A DNA stretch of 64,000 nucleotides from an uncultured Clostridia bacterium. GTDB lineage: Bacteria > Bacillota > Clostridia > Oscillospirales > Ruminococcaceae. The notes under the pieces were generated by a model. That model saw only the letters and a list, made by a program, of their open reading frames with translations. It searched no databases and was not told where the DNA came from. Shown here piece by piece: positions 56,657 through 64,000 of this stretch; the stretch's first letter is position 1; each line of letters begins with the position of its first letter. The position numbers and the translations under genes are program-made. The stretch is from positions 62,001-126,000 of the forward strand of contig CANQPL010000001.1 in NCBI GenBank assembly GCA_947625735.1, in the 5' to 3' direction.

Positions 56657-57490
56657 TCAATATTCGTTAGGCAGCTCACCGAGCTGGTCAAATCTGAAAA
56701 CGGGACCGTCCTTGCATACGTACTTATTGCCGATGTTGCAGCGTCCGCACTTGCCGATGGCGCATTTCATGCGAAGCTCCATGGTTGTAAACACCTGCGT
56801 TTCCTTGAAGCCCAGTTCTTTAAGTCCCGCAAGTGTGAATTTTATCATAATCGGAGGACCGCATATAAGAACAGTCTTGCTGATATCCGGGGTAAGCTCC
56901 TTTACGTAATTGGGGACAAAGCCTACGTGACCGTCCCAGCCCTCCTGTTCACGGTCGATTGTAAGGTTTACGGTGATGCCGTCATCTGCCAGCCACTCGT
57001 TCAATATCTCCTGATAATCCACAAGATCGTCCTTTGAACGGGAACCGTAAATTATCTGTATGCTGCCGTAGTTTTCCCTCTTGTCACGGCAGTAGTTTAT
57101 TACCGAACGCAGAGGAGCAAGTCCGATACCGCCTGCGATAAAGAGAAGATCCTTGCCCTTGAGCTTTTCCGGATCCTCCACGGGAAAACCGTTGCCGTAG
57201 GGTCCTCTTACGGTGATCTGCTGACCTACGTCCATCATGTGGAGCCATGAGGTAAGGCAGCCGCATTTCTTAATGGAAAATTCCATAAATTCTTTGTTTG
57301 TGGGAGATGAGGTAATTGAAAACATACCCTCGCCCACTCCGGGAACAGAAAGCATAGCGCACTGACCGGGAATATGCTCGAACAGCTTCTTGCCGTCTGT
57401 GCCGACTACCCGGAATGTCTTTACATCGGGAGTATCGATCCGGATATCGGTAACAACGCCGAGTTTTGGTATCAAGGTTTCATTCAGCAT
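56657..57490 (-). CDS. flxA: NAD(P)H/FAD oxidoreductase, FlxA-like
   Basis: A 277-residue ferredoxin-NADP reductase-fold protein. FSITSSP is the FAD-binding segment, GGIGLAPLRS the nucleotide-binding loop, and CAIGKCGRC with a later Cys (KYVC) forms a [2Fe-2S] site as in sulfhydrogenase gamma, PyrK and FlxA. It should oxidise NADH or NADPH and pass electrons to the iron-sulfur subunits. GAGGAG precedes the ATG. It lies between the FlxB-like subunit and frdB. Confidence 0.85.
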   Translation of the reverse strand: MLNETLIPKLGVVTDIRIDTPDVKTFRVVGTDGKKLFEHIPGQCAMLSVPGVGEGMFSITSSPTNKEFMEFSIKKCGCLTSWLHMMDVGQQITVRGPYGNGFPVEDPEKLKGKDLLFIAGGIGLAPLRSVINYCRDKRENYGSIQIIYGSRSKDDLVDYQEILNEWLADDGITVNLTIDREQEGWDGHVGFVPNYVKELTPDISKTVLICGPPIMIKFTLAGLKELGFKETQVFTTMELRMKCAIGKCGRCNIGNKYVCKDGPVFRFDQLGELPNEY

Positions 57491-57497
57491 AGTTTTC

Positions 57498-58517
57498 TTA
57501 CTCCTCTCCGAAGGTCTTGATGACCTTGATGATATTCATGGAGATCGGGCATCTGGAAAGACAGCGTCCGCAGCCTACGCAGCCGAACTCACCGTTGTTG
57601 TTGTCGGGAAAATATACCAGCTTGTGCATGAATCTCTGTCTGAAACGCTCGACCTGAGAGTTACGGGAGTTTGCTGCCGCCATTTTGGTGAAATCGGAGT
57701 ACATACAGCTGTCCCATGTGCGGTAACGCTTGATGCCGTGACCTGTATCAAAATCCTTTATATCATAGCACTGGCAGGTGGGGCAGACAAATGTACAAGT
57801 GCCGCAGCCGAGACAAGCCTCGGACAGCTTCTTCCAGTGTTCGGAATTGAAGATGTCAAGGAGCGTATTCTTTCTGAAATAATCGGTGCTTACATTTGCA
57901 AAGGGAAGTTTTTTCATGATCTCGGCGGTCTGTGCCTTCTGAGCGTCAACAGCCTCGGTGCCGCACTCTGTAAGCATATCCTTTACGGATTCAATGAATT
58001 TTTCGCCCTTTTCGGTGTTAGCGTTTATATAAAGAGCATCTTCCGTAATGTGGCAGGCAGCATCGCCCTCGGGAGATGCGGCATCAATGCCGAATACAGA
58101 GCAGAAGCAGTTTTCCTCAGGCTCTGTGCAGGCAAGAGTTATGACCGTGCCATGTTCTCTGCGTGTGGCATAATAGGTATCTACAGGCTCTGCAAGGAAC
58201 ACCTTGTCGAGAATGGTAAAGCTTCTTGCGTCACAGGCACGCACGCCGAATATTACGAAATTTTCGCTTTCCTGACGGTTGTCGATGATCTCTATGTTCT
58301 TGCCGTTCATGTTGAAATCGCAGAGGTTTGTGGTCTGGGGGAAGAAGTGATCCTTTGCGCTTCTAACGGTGTTGAGCGCCTTTGACAGCTTCACACCCTC
58401 CTCCCACTTTACATAGGAGGCTCTGCCGTCCTTGCCGTCTGCGGGAAGATAGAGGGTCTGAGCCGCTGCAACAGCTGCAAACAGATCATCTAATTTTTCG
58501 ATGGGAAGTCTGAACAT
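57498..58517 (-). CDS. 4Fe-4S protein, FlxB-like
   Basis: A 339-residue soluble protein of the anaerobic sulfite reductase A/sulfhydrogenase beta group. Two [4Fe-4S] motifs are visible in the C-terminal third, CLGCGTCTFVCP and CVGCGRCLSRCP, with extra cysteines (GVRACDA, CFC) in the first half. It probably relays electrons from the FlxA-like subunit. The ATG overlaps the stop of the preceding gene (TAATG). FlxB and FlxC are similar to each other, so the naming could be the reverse. Confidence 0.8.
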   Translation of the reverse strand: MFRLPIEKLDDLFAAVAAAQTLYLPADGKDGRASYVKWEEGVKLSKALNTVRSAKDHFFPQTTNLCDFNMNGKNIEIIDNRQESENFVIFGVRACDARSFTILDKVFLAEPVDTYYATRREHGTVITLACTEPEENCFCSVFGIDAASPEGDAACHITEDALYINANTEKGEKFIESVKDMLTECGTEAVDAQKAQTAEIMKKLPFANVSTDYFRKNTLLDIFNSEHWKKLSEACLGCGTCTFVCPTCQCYDIKDFDTGHGIKRYRTWDSCMYSDFTKMAAANSRNSQVERFRQRFMHKLVYFPDNNNGEFGCVGCGRCLSRCPISMNIIKVIKTFGEE

Positions 58518-59494
58518 TATTCCTTACCCCCTCTTTTATATACGATATTCGGCTCACAGTCACCGAAGGTGTAGGCATTAAGAGGCGCTCTTGTATCAAG
58601 ATCCTCGCCTGCCTGATATTCGCCGTAAAATTCGTTTATATCCTTGATATACTTGCGGTTAAGAAGGTGCAGAGGAATGTTCTGAGGACATACTCTTGTA
58701 CATTCGCCGCAGTCGGTACATCTGCCCGCAACGTGGAACGCACGGATAAGATGAAACATATTTTCTTCAAAGGAATCGGTTGCCGCTCTCTGCTGTATAC
58801 CGGAAGCGGGGTTATCAAATACGCAGTTTTCGCAGGAGCAGGCAGGACATACGTTGCGGCAGGCATTGCAGCGGATACACTTTGAAAGCTCACCTCTCCA
58901 GAACTCATAGCGTTCCTCCGAGGTCATCTTTTCAAGTTTTTTCACCATTTCAAAACGTGCGCCGTCATTGTTTACCTCACCGTCATTGCCGATCATCTCA
59001 TCAAAGATAACGTGCTTCTTGCTCTTGCAGGTCTTGCACTTATCGCCCAGAGTTTCGGATTTGGGTATGGTCTTATCTCCGTAAAGAGTGTGGACAGTAA
59101 CGTTCTCGCCGTCACTTTCCATGCCCGTAATACCCTTGATGCCCTTTGACTTGACTGTATCCGCATCTACCTTTCCCGTACATTCAACGCCTATAATATA
59201 GACGTTTTCACGGAGAATGCGATGCTCCTTCAACAGCTGGTTAAAGCTGTAGGAGTCGCAGGGCTTGAGGAATACAAGGAGTTTTCCCTCCTTGCGGGAC
59301 TCTTTGATAATGTATTTTGAAAGGTTGGGGGCGCAGAAATCATTGTAAATGAAGCCTGCGTCAAGCTCCTCTGCCGAGGTAAACACGGCGGGAGTAGTAT
59401 CATAGGCAAACTCGCCCGCTTTCCAGCCGACAACACGGTTTACTGTACCGTCGGCAAGCAGCTCCTTTGCACGGCTGATCACTGCTTCTTGCAT
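58517..59494 (-). CDS. 4Fe-4S protein, FlxC-like
   Basis: A 325-residue soluble protein with KPCDSYSF, a CKTCKSKKH pair, and two [4Fe-4S] motifs (CIRCNACRNVCP and CTDCGECTRVCP). Like the next subunit it belongs to the ferredoxin-like relay proteins of FlxABCD complexes. GGAGG precedes the ATG, which overlaps the flxD-like gene by 16 bases. Confidence 0.8.
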   Translation of the reverse strand: MQEAVISRAKELLADGTVNRVVGWKAGEFAYDTTPAVFTSAEELDAGFIYNDFCAPNLSKYIIKESRKEGKLLVFLKPCDSYSFNQLLKEHRILRENVYIIGVECTGKVDADTVKSKGIKGITGMESDGENVTVHTLYGDKTIPKSETLGDKCKTCKSKKHVIFDEMIGNDGEVNNDGARFEMVKKLEKMTSEERYEFWRGELSKCIRCNACRNVCPACSCENCVFDNPASGIQQRAATDSFEENMFHLIRAFHVAGRCTDCGECTRVCPQNIPLHLLNRKYIKDINEFYGEYQAGEDLDTRAPLNAYTFGDCEPNIVYKRGGKE

Positions 59495-59925
59495 CTCAGA
59501 TCCTCCAATCTCTTGTTCTCTCCAAGCTTTGTGACGGTTTCCACAAATTCATTCATGGTCGCCGCAAACTTTGCGCCCTCTGCCGCAGAAACCCATTCCA
59601 CACGGGTCCTCTCCTTTTCAATGCCCATATAATCGAGCATGGAGAACAGTAGAGTCATTCTTCTTCTTGCAAAATAGTTGCCTGATGTATAGTGGCAGTC
59701 CCCGGGGTGGCAGCCGCACATGATCACACCGTCCGCACCTCTCTGAAACGCACGTAGTATAAACATGGGGTTGACACGGCATGAGCAGGGAACACGGATT
59801 ATCTTGACATCGGCAGGGTAGTTAATCCTGTTTGTACCCGCCAGATCCGCTCCTGCATAGGAACACCAGTTGCAGCAGAATGCAACGATCTTGGGTCTGA
59901 ATCCTTTTGTTTCGTTTACTTGCAT
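59479..59925 (-). CDS. flxD: MvhD/FlxD-type iron-sulfur subunit
   Basis: A 148-residue member of the MvhD family, the [2Fe-2S] adaptor that docks an electron-donating module on HdrA. Cysteines are in FCCNWCSYAG, VPCSCRV and MCGCHPGDCHY. It overlaps hdrA by 10 bases, so the two are translationally coupled. In methanogens MvhD links hydrogenase to HdrABC; here the donor would be the FlxA-like subunit. Confidence 0.92.
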   Translation of the reverse strand: MQVNETKGFRPKIVAFCCNWCSYAGADLAGTNRINYPADVKIIRVPCSCRVNPMFILRAFQRGADGVIMCGCHPGDCHYTSGNYFARRRMTLLFSMLDYMGIEKERTRVEWVSAAEGAKFAATMNEFVETVTKLGENKRLEDLRCKKQ

Positions 59926-61907
59926 ATCGCATCTACCTCCGCCATGATCTGTTTATTGGAGAAGCCCTTGAGATCCATTGCGCCGGACGGGCAGGCTACC
60001 GTACAAGCACCGCAGCCCTGACATACCGCCTCATTGACGCTTGCCACACGGCGGATCGCAACCGTTCTGTCAGGCTGTCTGAACTCCTTGTCGGAATAGG
60101 TGATAGCACCGTAAGGGCATACCTTTTCGCAGGCGGAGCAGCCGTTGCACATAAGCTCGTCGGAATGAGCCACACAGGGGTTGCAGGTAAGCTTATCCTT
60201 GCTGAGAAGTCCTATTACCTTAGCTGCCGCCGCACTTGCCTGAGATACAGTCTCGGGAATATCCTTCGGTCCCTGGCAGACGCCCGAGAGGAAAACACCT
60301 GCGGTGGGGCTTTCCACGGGACGGAGCTTTGGATGCGCTTCGGTAAAGAAGTCGTTTGTATCCATGCTTGCGGTGAGCATTGTAGCGATCGAACGTGCGG
60401 TCTTGTCAGGCTCAATAGCAGCAGCCAGCACCACAAGATCGGCTTCGATATGGAGCTGCTCATTTGCGATAAGATCCGATGCCTGTACCATCAGCTTGCC
60501 GTCTGCACGTGGGGCAACCTTTCCTACCATGCCCTTGATGTAGTGAACGCCGTATTCCTCCACAGCTCTGCGGTAAAATTCATCAAAATTCTTACCGGGT
60601 GTACGAACGTCAATATAGAATACATACACATCTGTATCGGGATATTTTTCACGGGTAAGCATTGCGTGTTTAGCGGTGTACATACAGCATATCTTTGAGC
60701 AGTACTGCTTTCCGCATTCTGTAGTGGATCTTGAACCCACGCACTGAACAAACACAATTGTGTGCGGGTGTACGCCGTCTGAGGGACGAAGAAGCTGACC
60801 GCTTGTAGGTCCTGCTGCGTTGGTAAGACGCTCAAACTCCAGAGAGGTGATAACGTCCTTACTCTGTGAATATGCAAATTCATCGAATTTTTCAAGGCTT
60901 ATGGGATTATAGCCGGTAGCCGCAACAATTGCGCCGTACTTTTCCTCGACTATCTCATCTTGCTGCTTGTAGTCTATAGCACCTGCGGAGCAAACCTTAG
61001 CGCATACTCCGCACTTGCCGTTTTTGAGCATATTACAGTTGTCTGCATCAATGGTAGCCACCTTCGGAACTGCCTGAGCAAAGGGAATATAGATAGCTCG
61101 TCTGTTATCCATACCCAGATTAAATTCGTTTGGAATCTTCTTCTGGGGACATTTTTCTGTGCATACGCCGCAGCCGGTACATTTTGTTGCGTCCACATAG
61201 CGGGCTTTTTTTCTTATCTTCACAGTGAAATTGCCAACAAATCCCGATACAGCCTCTACCTCGCTGTATGCGTAGATATGGATCTTCTCATTCTGTGCGC
61301 AGTCAACCATTTTAGGTGTGAGTATACATGATGCACAGTCGAGAGTAGGGAATGTCTTGTCTATCTGAGTCATCTTTCCGCCGATAGTGGAATTTTTCTC
61401 CACGATGTCAACGTCATAGCCTGCCTCTGCAATATCAAGAGCAGTCTGTATTCCCGCAATACCGCCGCCGATAACCAGCGCACGCTTGGTAACAGGACTT
61501 TCTCCCGCAGTGAGGGGAGCGTTGAGCTGTACCTTTGCTACAGCCGTTCTTGCAAGAATTATGGCTTTTTCGGTGGCTGTCACCATATCCTTATGTATCC
61601 ATGAACACTGCTCACGGATATTGGCGATCTCCACCATGTAGGGGTTAAGACCTGCCTTTGCGGCAGCCTTCCTGAATGTCTGTTCATGCATACGCGGCGA
61701 GCAGGAGCAAACTACAACTCCGTCCAGCTTCTGCTCTTTTATGGTGTCCTGAATAAGTGTCTGACCCACCTCGGAACACATATACTGATAATCAACGGAG
61801 AAAACAACCGCAGGCTCTTTGCTCATCGCCTCGGCAACTGCCTTGACGTCGACTGTAGCCGCAATGTTCGTACCGCAGTGGCATACAAATACGCCTATTC
61901 TAAGCAT
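59916..61907 (-). CDS. hdrA: heterodisulfide reductase subunit A-like
   Basis: HdrA carries the FAD that bifurcates electrons in methanogen HdrABC. The 663-residue protein has N-terminal cysteines (C9, C11), the FAD loop GGGIAG (147-152), the HdrA-specific DCASCILTPKM (190-200), two ferredoxin motifs in the middle (CTGCGVCTEKCP and CGVCAKVC), QCVGSR, and two more at the C-terminus (CNGCSACEKVCP and CQGCGACTVACP). This is a full-length HdrA. AAGGAGGAG precedes the ATG. Whether the FAD site actually bifurcates cannot be judged by eye. Confidence 0.95.
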   Translation of the reverse strand: MLRIGVFVCHCGTNIAATVDVKAVAEAMSKEPAVVFSVDYQYMCSEVGQTLIQDTIKEQKLDGVVVCSCSPRMHEQTFRKAAAKAGLNPYMVEIANIREQCSWIHKDMVTATEKAIILARTAVAKVQLNAPLTAGESPVTKRALVIGGGIAGIQTALDIAEAGYDVDIVEKNSTIGGKMTQIDKTFPTLDCASCILTPKMVDCAQNEKIHIYAYSEVEAVSGFVGNFTVKIRKKARYVDATKCTGCGVCTEKCPQKKIPNEFNLGMDNRRAIYIPFAQAVPKVATIDADNCNMLKNGKCGVCAKVCSAGAIDYKQQDEIVEEKYGAIVAATGYNPISLEKFDEFAYSQSKDVITSLEFERLTNAAGPTSGQLLRPSDGVHPHTIVFVQCVGSRSTTECGKQYCSKICCMYTAKHAMLTREKYPDTDVYVFYIDVRTPGKNFDEFYRRAVEEYGVHYIKGMVGKVAPRADGKLMVQASDLIANEQLHIEADLVVLAAAIEPDKTARSIATMLTASMDTNDFFTEAHPKLRPVESPTAGVFLSGVCQGPKDIPETVSQASAAAAKVIGLLSKDKLTCNPCVAHSDELMCNGCSACEKVCPYGAITYSDKEFRQPDRTVAIRRVASVNEAVCQGCGACTVACPSGAMDLKGFSNKQIMAEVDAICK

Positions 61908-61922
61908 CTGCTTTTCTCCTCC

Positions 61923-62300
61923 TTACTTACTGTATTTACGGAATGCGCTGACGAGAAGCTGCTGAGGCGTTTCCTCGTCAATAAGCTCCGGCACCATGCT
62001 TGCTTTGAGATGATTATTGCCCTTCTGACGGATAGCGGAAAGTCTTACAGCCTCCACTACCTTTGCAGGCTCTACGTTTCTCGGACATCTTTCGACACAG
62101 GCAAAGCAGGAAAGACATTTGTACAGCGATTTACTGTTAAGAAGCGGTTCAATGTTTCCTGTTTCAACCATGTATACAAACTGGTGAGGGTGATACTCCA
62201 TCTCATCATAGGAGGGACAGGTACCCGAACATTTTCCGCAGCGCATACATTTACGCACGTCCACACCGCTTATGCGGAGGACTTCTTCTCTTTTATCCAA
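61923..62300 (-). CDS. hdrC: heterodisulfide reductase subunit C-like
   Basis: A 125-residue protein with two [4Fe-4S] motifs (CMRCGKCSGTCP and CLSCFACVERCP) that carries electrons from HdrA to HdrB. AGGAGG lies about 11 bases before the ATG. It sits between hdrB and hdrA. Confidence 0.93.
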   Translation of the reverse strand: MDKREEVLRISGVDVRKCMRCGKCSGTCPSYDEMEYHPHQFVYMVETGNIEPLLNSKSLYKCLSCFACVERCPRNVEPAKVVEAVRLSAIRQKGNNHLKASMVPELIDEETPQQLLVSAFRKYSK

Positions 62301-62313
62301 AGCACTTACCTCC

Positions 62314-63102
62314 TCAGTTTTCTTTTACACCCAGAGCCTCTGCAAGAAGCTCGGTGAAATAATAAACCGGAACACCCTTATCATTTTTCTTCATATTATA
62401 CATACAAAGCGGGCAGGCAGTCACCAGCAGTTCTGCCTTGAAATCGGCTGCACTGTCGGCAACGGCATTTCTTCTTTTTGCAGCGGCGTCCTTGTCCTCC
62501 AGGGTAAGATATCCGCCGCAGCATTCATTCCTCATGGGGTATATAACAGGCTCTGCACCGATCGCTCTGATAAAATCCTCCATGATCTTCGGATTTTCAG
62601 GATCGTCCATCTTCATCACCTTGCCGGGACGAAGCAGCAGACAGCCGTAATATGCGCCGATTTTTTTGCCTGTCAGGGGATTTGTTACCTTTTCTTTCAG
62701 GGTATCAAATCCTACCGTATCTCGGAGCATTTCAAGAAAATGCACTACCTTTGTCTCACCGTGATATTCCTCGGGAAGATCGTTTTTCAGGTAATTATTC
62801 GCTCTCATGCAGATATCCGCATCGGTCGCCATATCATTGTTGACCTGCTTTAACACATTGTGACAGGCTGAACAAAGGGTGATAAGATCCCTGTTATGTG
62901 CTTTGGCATCTGCCAAGGCTCTTACGGAGGAGAGTTTTGTGGCTATCTCGTCCTTTGCCATTGGATAAACGCCGCCGCAGCACTGCCAGTTCTCGATCTC
63001 TTCAAGCGTGATACCCAGTGCCTGTGCGGAAAGACGGGCATATCTGTCAAGGTCCTGAGCCTTGTTTTTCAGCGTGCAGCCCGGGTAATAACTGTAAACC
63101 AT
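62314..63102 (-). CDS. hdrB: heterodisulfide reductase subunit B-like
   Basis: A 262-residue protein with two complete CCG domains: YPGC, QCCGG and LCSACHN in the first half, and YYGC, NECCGG and ACPLC in the second. In HdrB these bind the two noncubane [4Fe-4S] clusters where the disulfide is reduced. All ten ligand cysteines appear present, so it is likely active on a disulfide or other two-electron acceptor. AAAGGA precedes the ATG. The natural substrate in bacteria is not established. Confidence 0.92.
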   Translation of the reverse strand: MVYSYYPGCTLKNKAQDLDRYARLSAQALGITLEEIENWQCCGGVYPMAKDEIATKLSSVRALADAKAHNRDLITLCSACHNVLKQVNNDMATDADICMRANNYLKNDLPEEYHGETKVVHFLEMLRDTVGFDTLKEKVTNPLTGKKIGAYYGCLLLRPGKVMKMDDPENPKIMEDFIRAIGAEPVIYPMRNECCGGYLTLEDKDAAAKRRNAVADSAADFKAELLVTACPLCMYNMKKNDKGVPVYYFTELLAEALGVKEN

Positions 63103-63124
63103 AGCTTTTATCCTTTCTGAAAAG

Positions 63125-64000
63125 TTATATCATCTGCTCGGGGTGGAACACCTCGTCAAATTTTTCGGGGGTAAGGAAACCAAGCTCAACGCACGCTTCC
63201 TTAAGGGAAATATTGTCCTTGTACGCTTTCTTTGCGGTCTTAGCGGCATTCTCATAACCTATATAGGGGTTGAGTGCCGTTACGAGCATAAGCGAATTGT
63301 ACAGGTTGTGGTGCATTTTTTCCTTGTTAGCCTTTATTCCCACAGCGCAGTTTTTATTAAAGGAGCGGATCGATTCACTGAGAAGCCTTGCTGACTGTAA
63401 GAAGTTGTAGGCGCATACGGGCATGAACACGTTAAGCTCAAAATTGCCCTGACTTGCAGCCATTCCCACAGCTACATCGTTACCCATTACCTGAACGGCA
63501 ACCATTGTGACCTGTTCGCACTGAGTGGGATTTACCTTTCCGGGCATAATGGAGGAGCCGGGTTCATTTTCGGGAATGAATATCTCGCCAAGACCGTCTC
63601 TGGGACCGCTTGCAAGCCATCTTACATCGTTTGCGATCTTCATCATATCCGCAGCAAGAGCTTTCAGTGCGCCGTGAGCGAATACTATCTCGTCCTTGCT
63701 GGTAAGAGCATGAAATTTATTGGGTGCTGTGATAAAATCCTTGCCGGTAAGCTCAGATACAGCCTTTGCCACTTCCTTGTCGAAGCCCTTGGGGGTGTTA
63801 AGTCCCGTGCCTACCGCCGTACCGCCCAGAGCAAGCTCTTTAAGTTGGGGGAGAGCGATCTCAAGGAGTTTTCTGTCCTTTTCAAGGGAGGATCTCCAGC
63901 CGCTTATCTCCTGTGAGAATGCGATAGGAGTAGCGTCCTGCAAATGTGTGCGTCCGCTCTTTACAATGCCCTCGTTTTCCTTTTCAAGGCGCTTGAATGT
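63125..64000 (-). CDS. fumC: class II fumarase, C-terminal part
   Basis: Fumarase interconverts malate and fumarate. The visible 291 codons cover the C-terminal two thirds and run off the window edge in frame ([11 protein letters not shown] near 63946). [15 protein letters not shown] is the fumarase/aspartase signature with the catalytic Ser; aspartase is a possible alternative, but the operon setting favours fumarase. It lies 22 bases upstream of hdrB, so it is co-transcribed with the hdr-flx-frd genes and supplies fumarate. Confidence 0.85.
   Translation of the reverse strand, partial: TFKRLEKENEGIVKSGRTHLQDATPIAFSQEISGWRSSLEKDRKLLEIALPQLKELALGGTAVGTGLNTPKGFDKEVAKAVSELTGKDFITAPNKFHALTSKDEIVFAHGALKALAADMMKIANDVRWLASGPRDGLGEIFIPENEPGSSIMPGKVNPTQCEQVTMVAVQVMGNDVAVGMAASQGNFELNVFMPVCAYNFLQSARLLSESIRSFNKNCAVGIKANKEKMHHNLYNSLMLVTALNPYIGYENAAKTAKKAYKDNISLKEACVELGFLTPEKFDEVFHPEQMI

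Overview
The window looks like chromosomal DNA of an anaerobic, low-to-mid GC Clostridia bacterium, most likely Ruminococcus or a close relative in the Oscillospiraceae. The reasons are PolC, the str region order (rpoC, rpsL, rpsG, fusA, tuf), SpoIVB, short-form HisG with HisZ, a soluble fumarate reductase, and many Hdr/Flx-type iron-sulfur proteins. The genus is inferred, not proven. I saw no rRNA, tRNA or CRISPR array.

Layout. 1-9300: transcription/translation block with a GNAT gene between rpoC and rpsL. 9300-10850: accessory stretch with a structured non-coding block, a membrane ORF that may be frameshifted, and a 56-residue ferredoxin on the minus strand. 10594-22767: purine operon (purE, purC, a PurF paralog with a dead glutaminase site, purF, purM, purN, a PurO-like IMP cyclohydrolase, a stand-alone AICAR transformylase, purD) interleaved with small membrane, methyltransferase and GNAT genes. 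purE and purC each have a short leader ORF with a good ribosome binding site; the purE leader ORF ends inside an intrinsic terminator. 22809-28906: spoIVB (minus), then a membrane protein, a LacI regulator, a 1-phosphofructokinase-like kinase, a dUTPase, a GDSL-type hydrolase and a lipoprotein. 28950-39638: pyrH, frr, uppS, cdsA, dxr, rseP, ispG, polC. 39652-47496: a TIM-barrel protein and a histidine operon hisZGDCBHFIE without hisA, preceded by a consensus promoter and a perfect inverted repeat.

47497-50960 is an AT-rich decayed island. It holds gene remnants, a 90-bp tandem duplication, the tail of a relaxase on the minus strand and a second relaxase tail in the opposite orientation, a broken toxin-like fragment, and a few small unknown genes. 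50968-54140 (minus) carries a pentapeptide-repeat protein, pgk and a short AspT/YidE-family transporter.

54343-64000 (minus) is the most interesting region: one tight operon reading fumC (partial at the window edge), hdrB, hdrC, hdrA, flxD/mvhD, two FlxB/C-like iron-sulfur proteins, flxA-like NAD(P)H/FAD subunit, frdB and frdA. It ends next to the transporter gene. Together these would make fumarate from malate and reduce it to succinate in the cytoplasm, with electrons from NAD(P)H passing through an Flx-Hdr complex that may also bifurcate electrons to ferredoxin. The transporter could export the succinate. The parts are known families; the coupling of Flx-Hdr to a soluble fumarate reductase is my inference.
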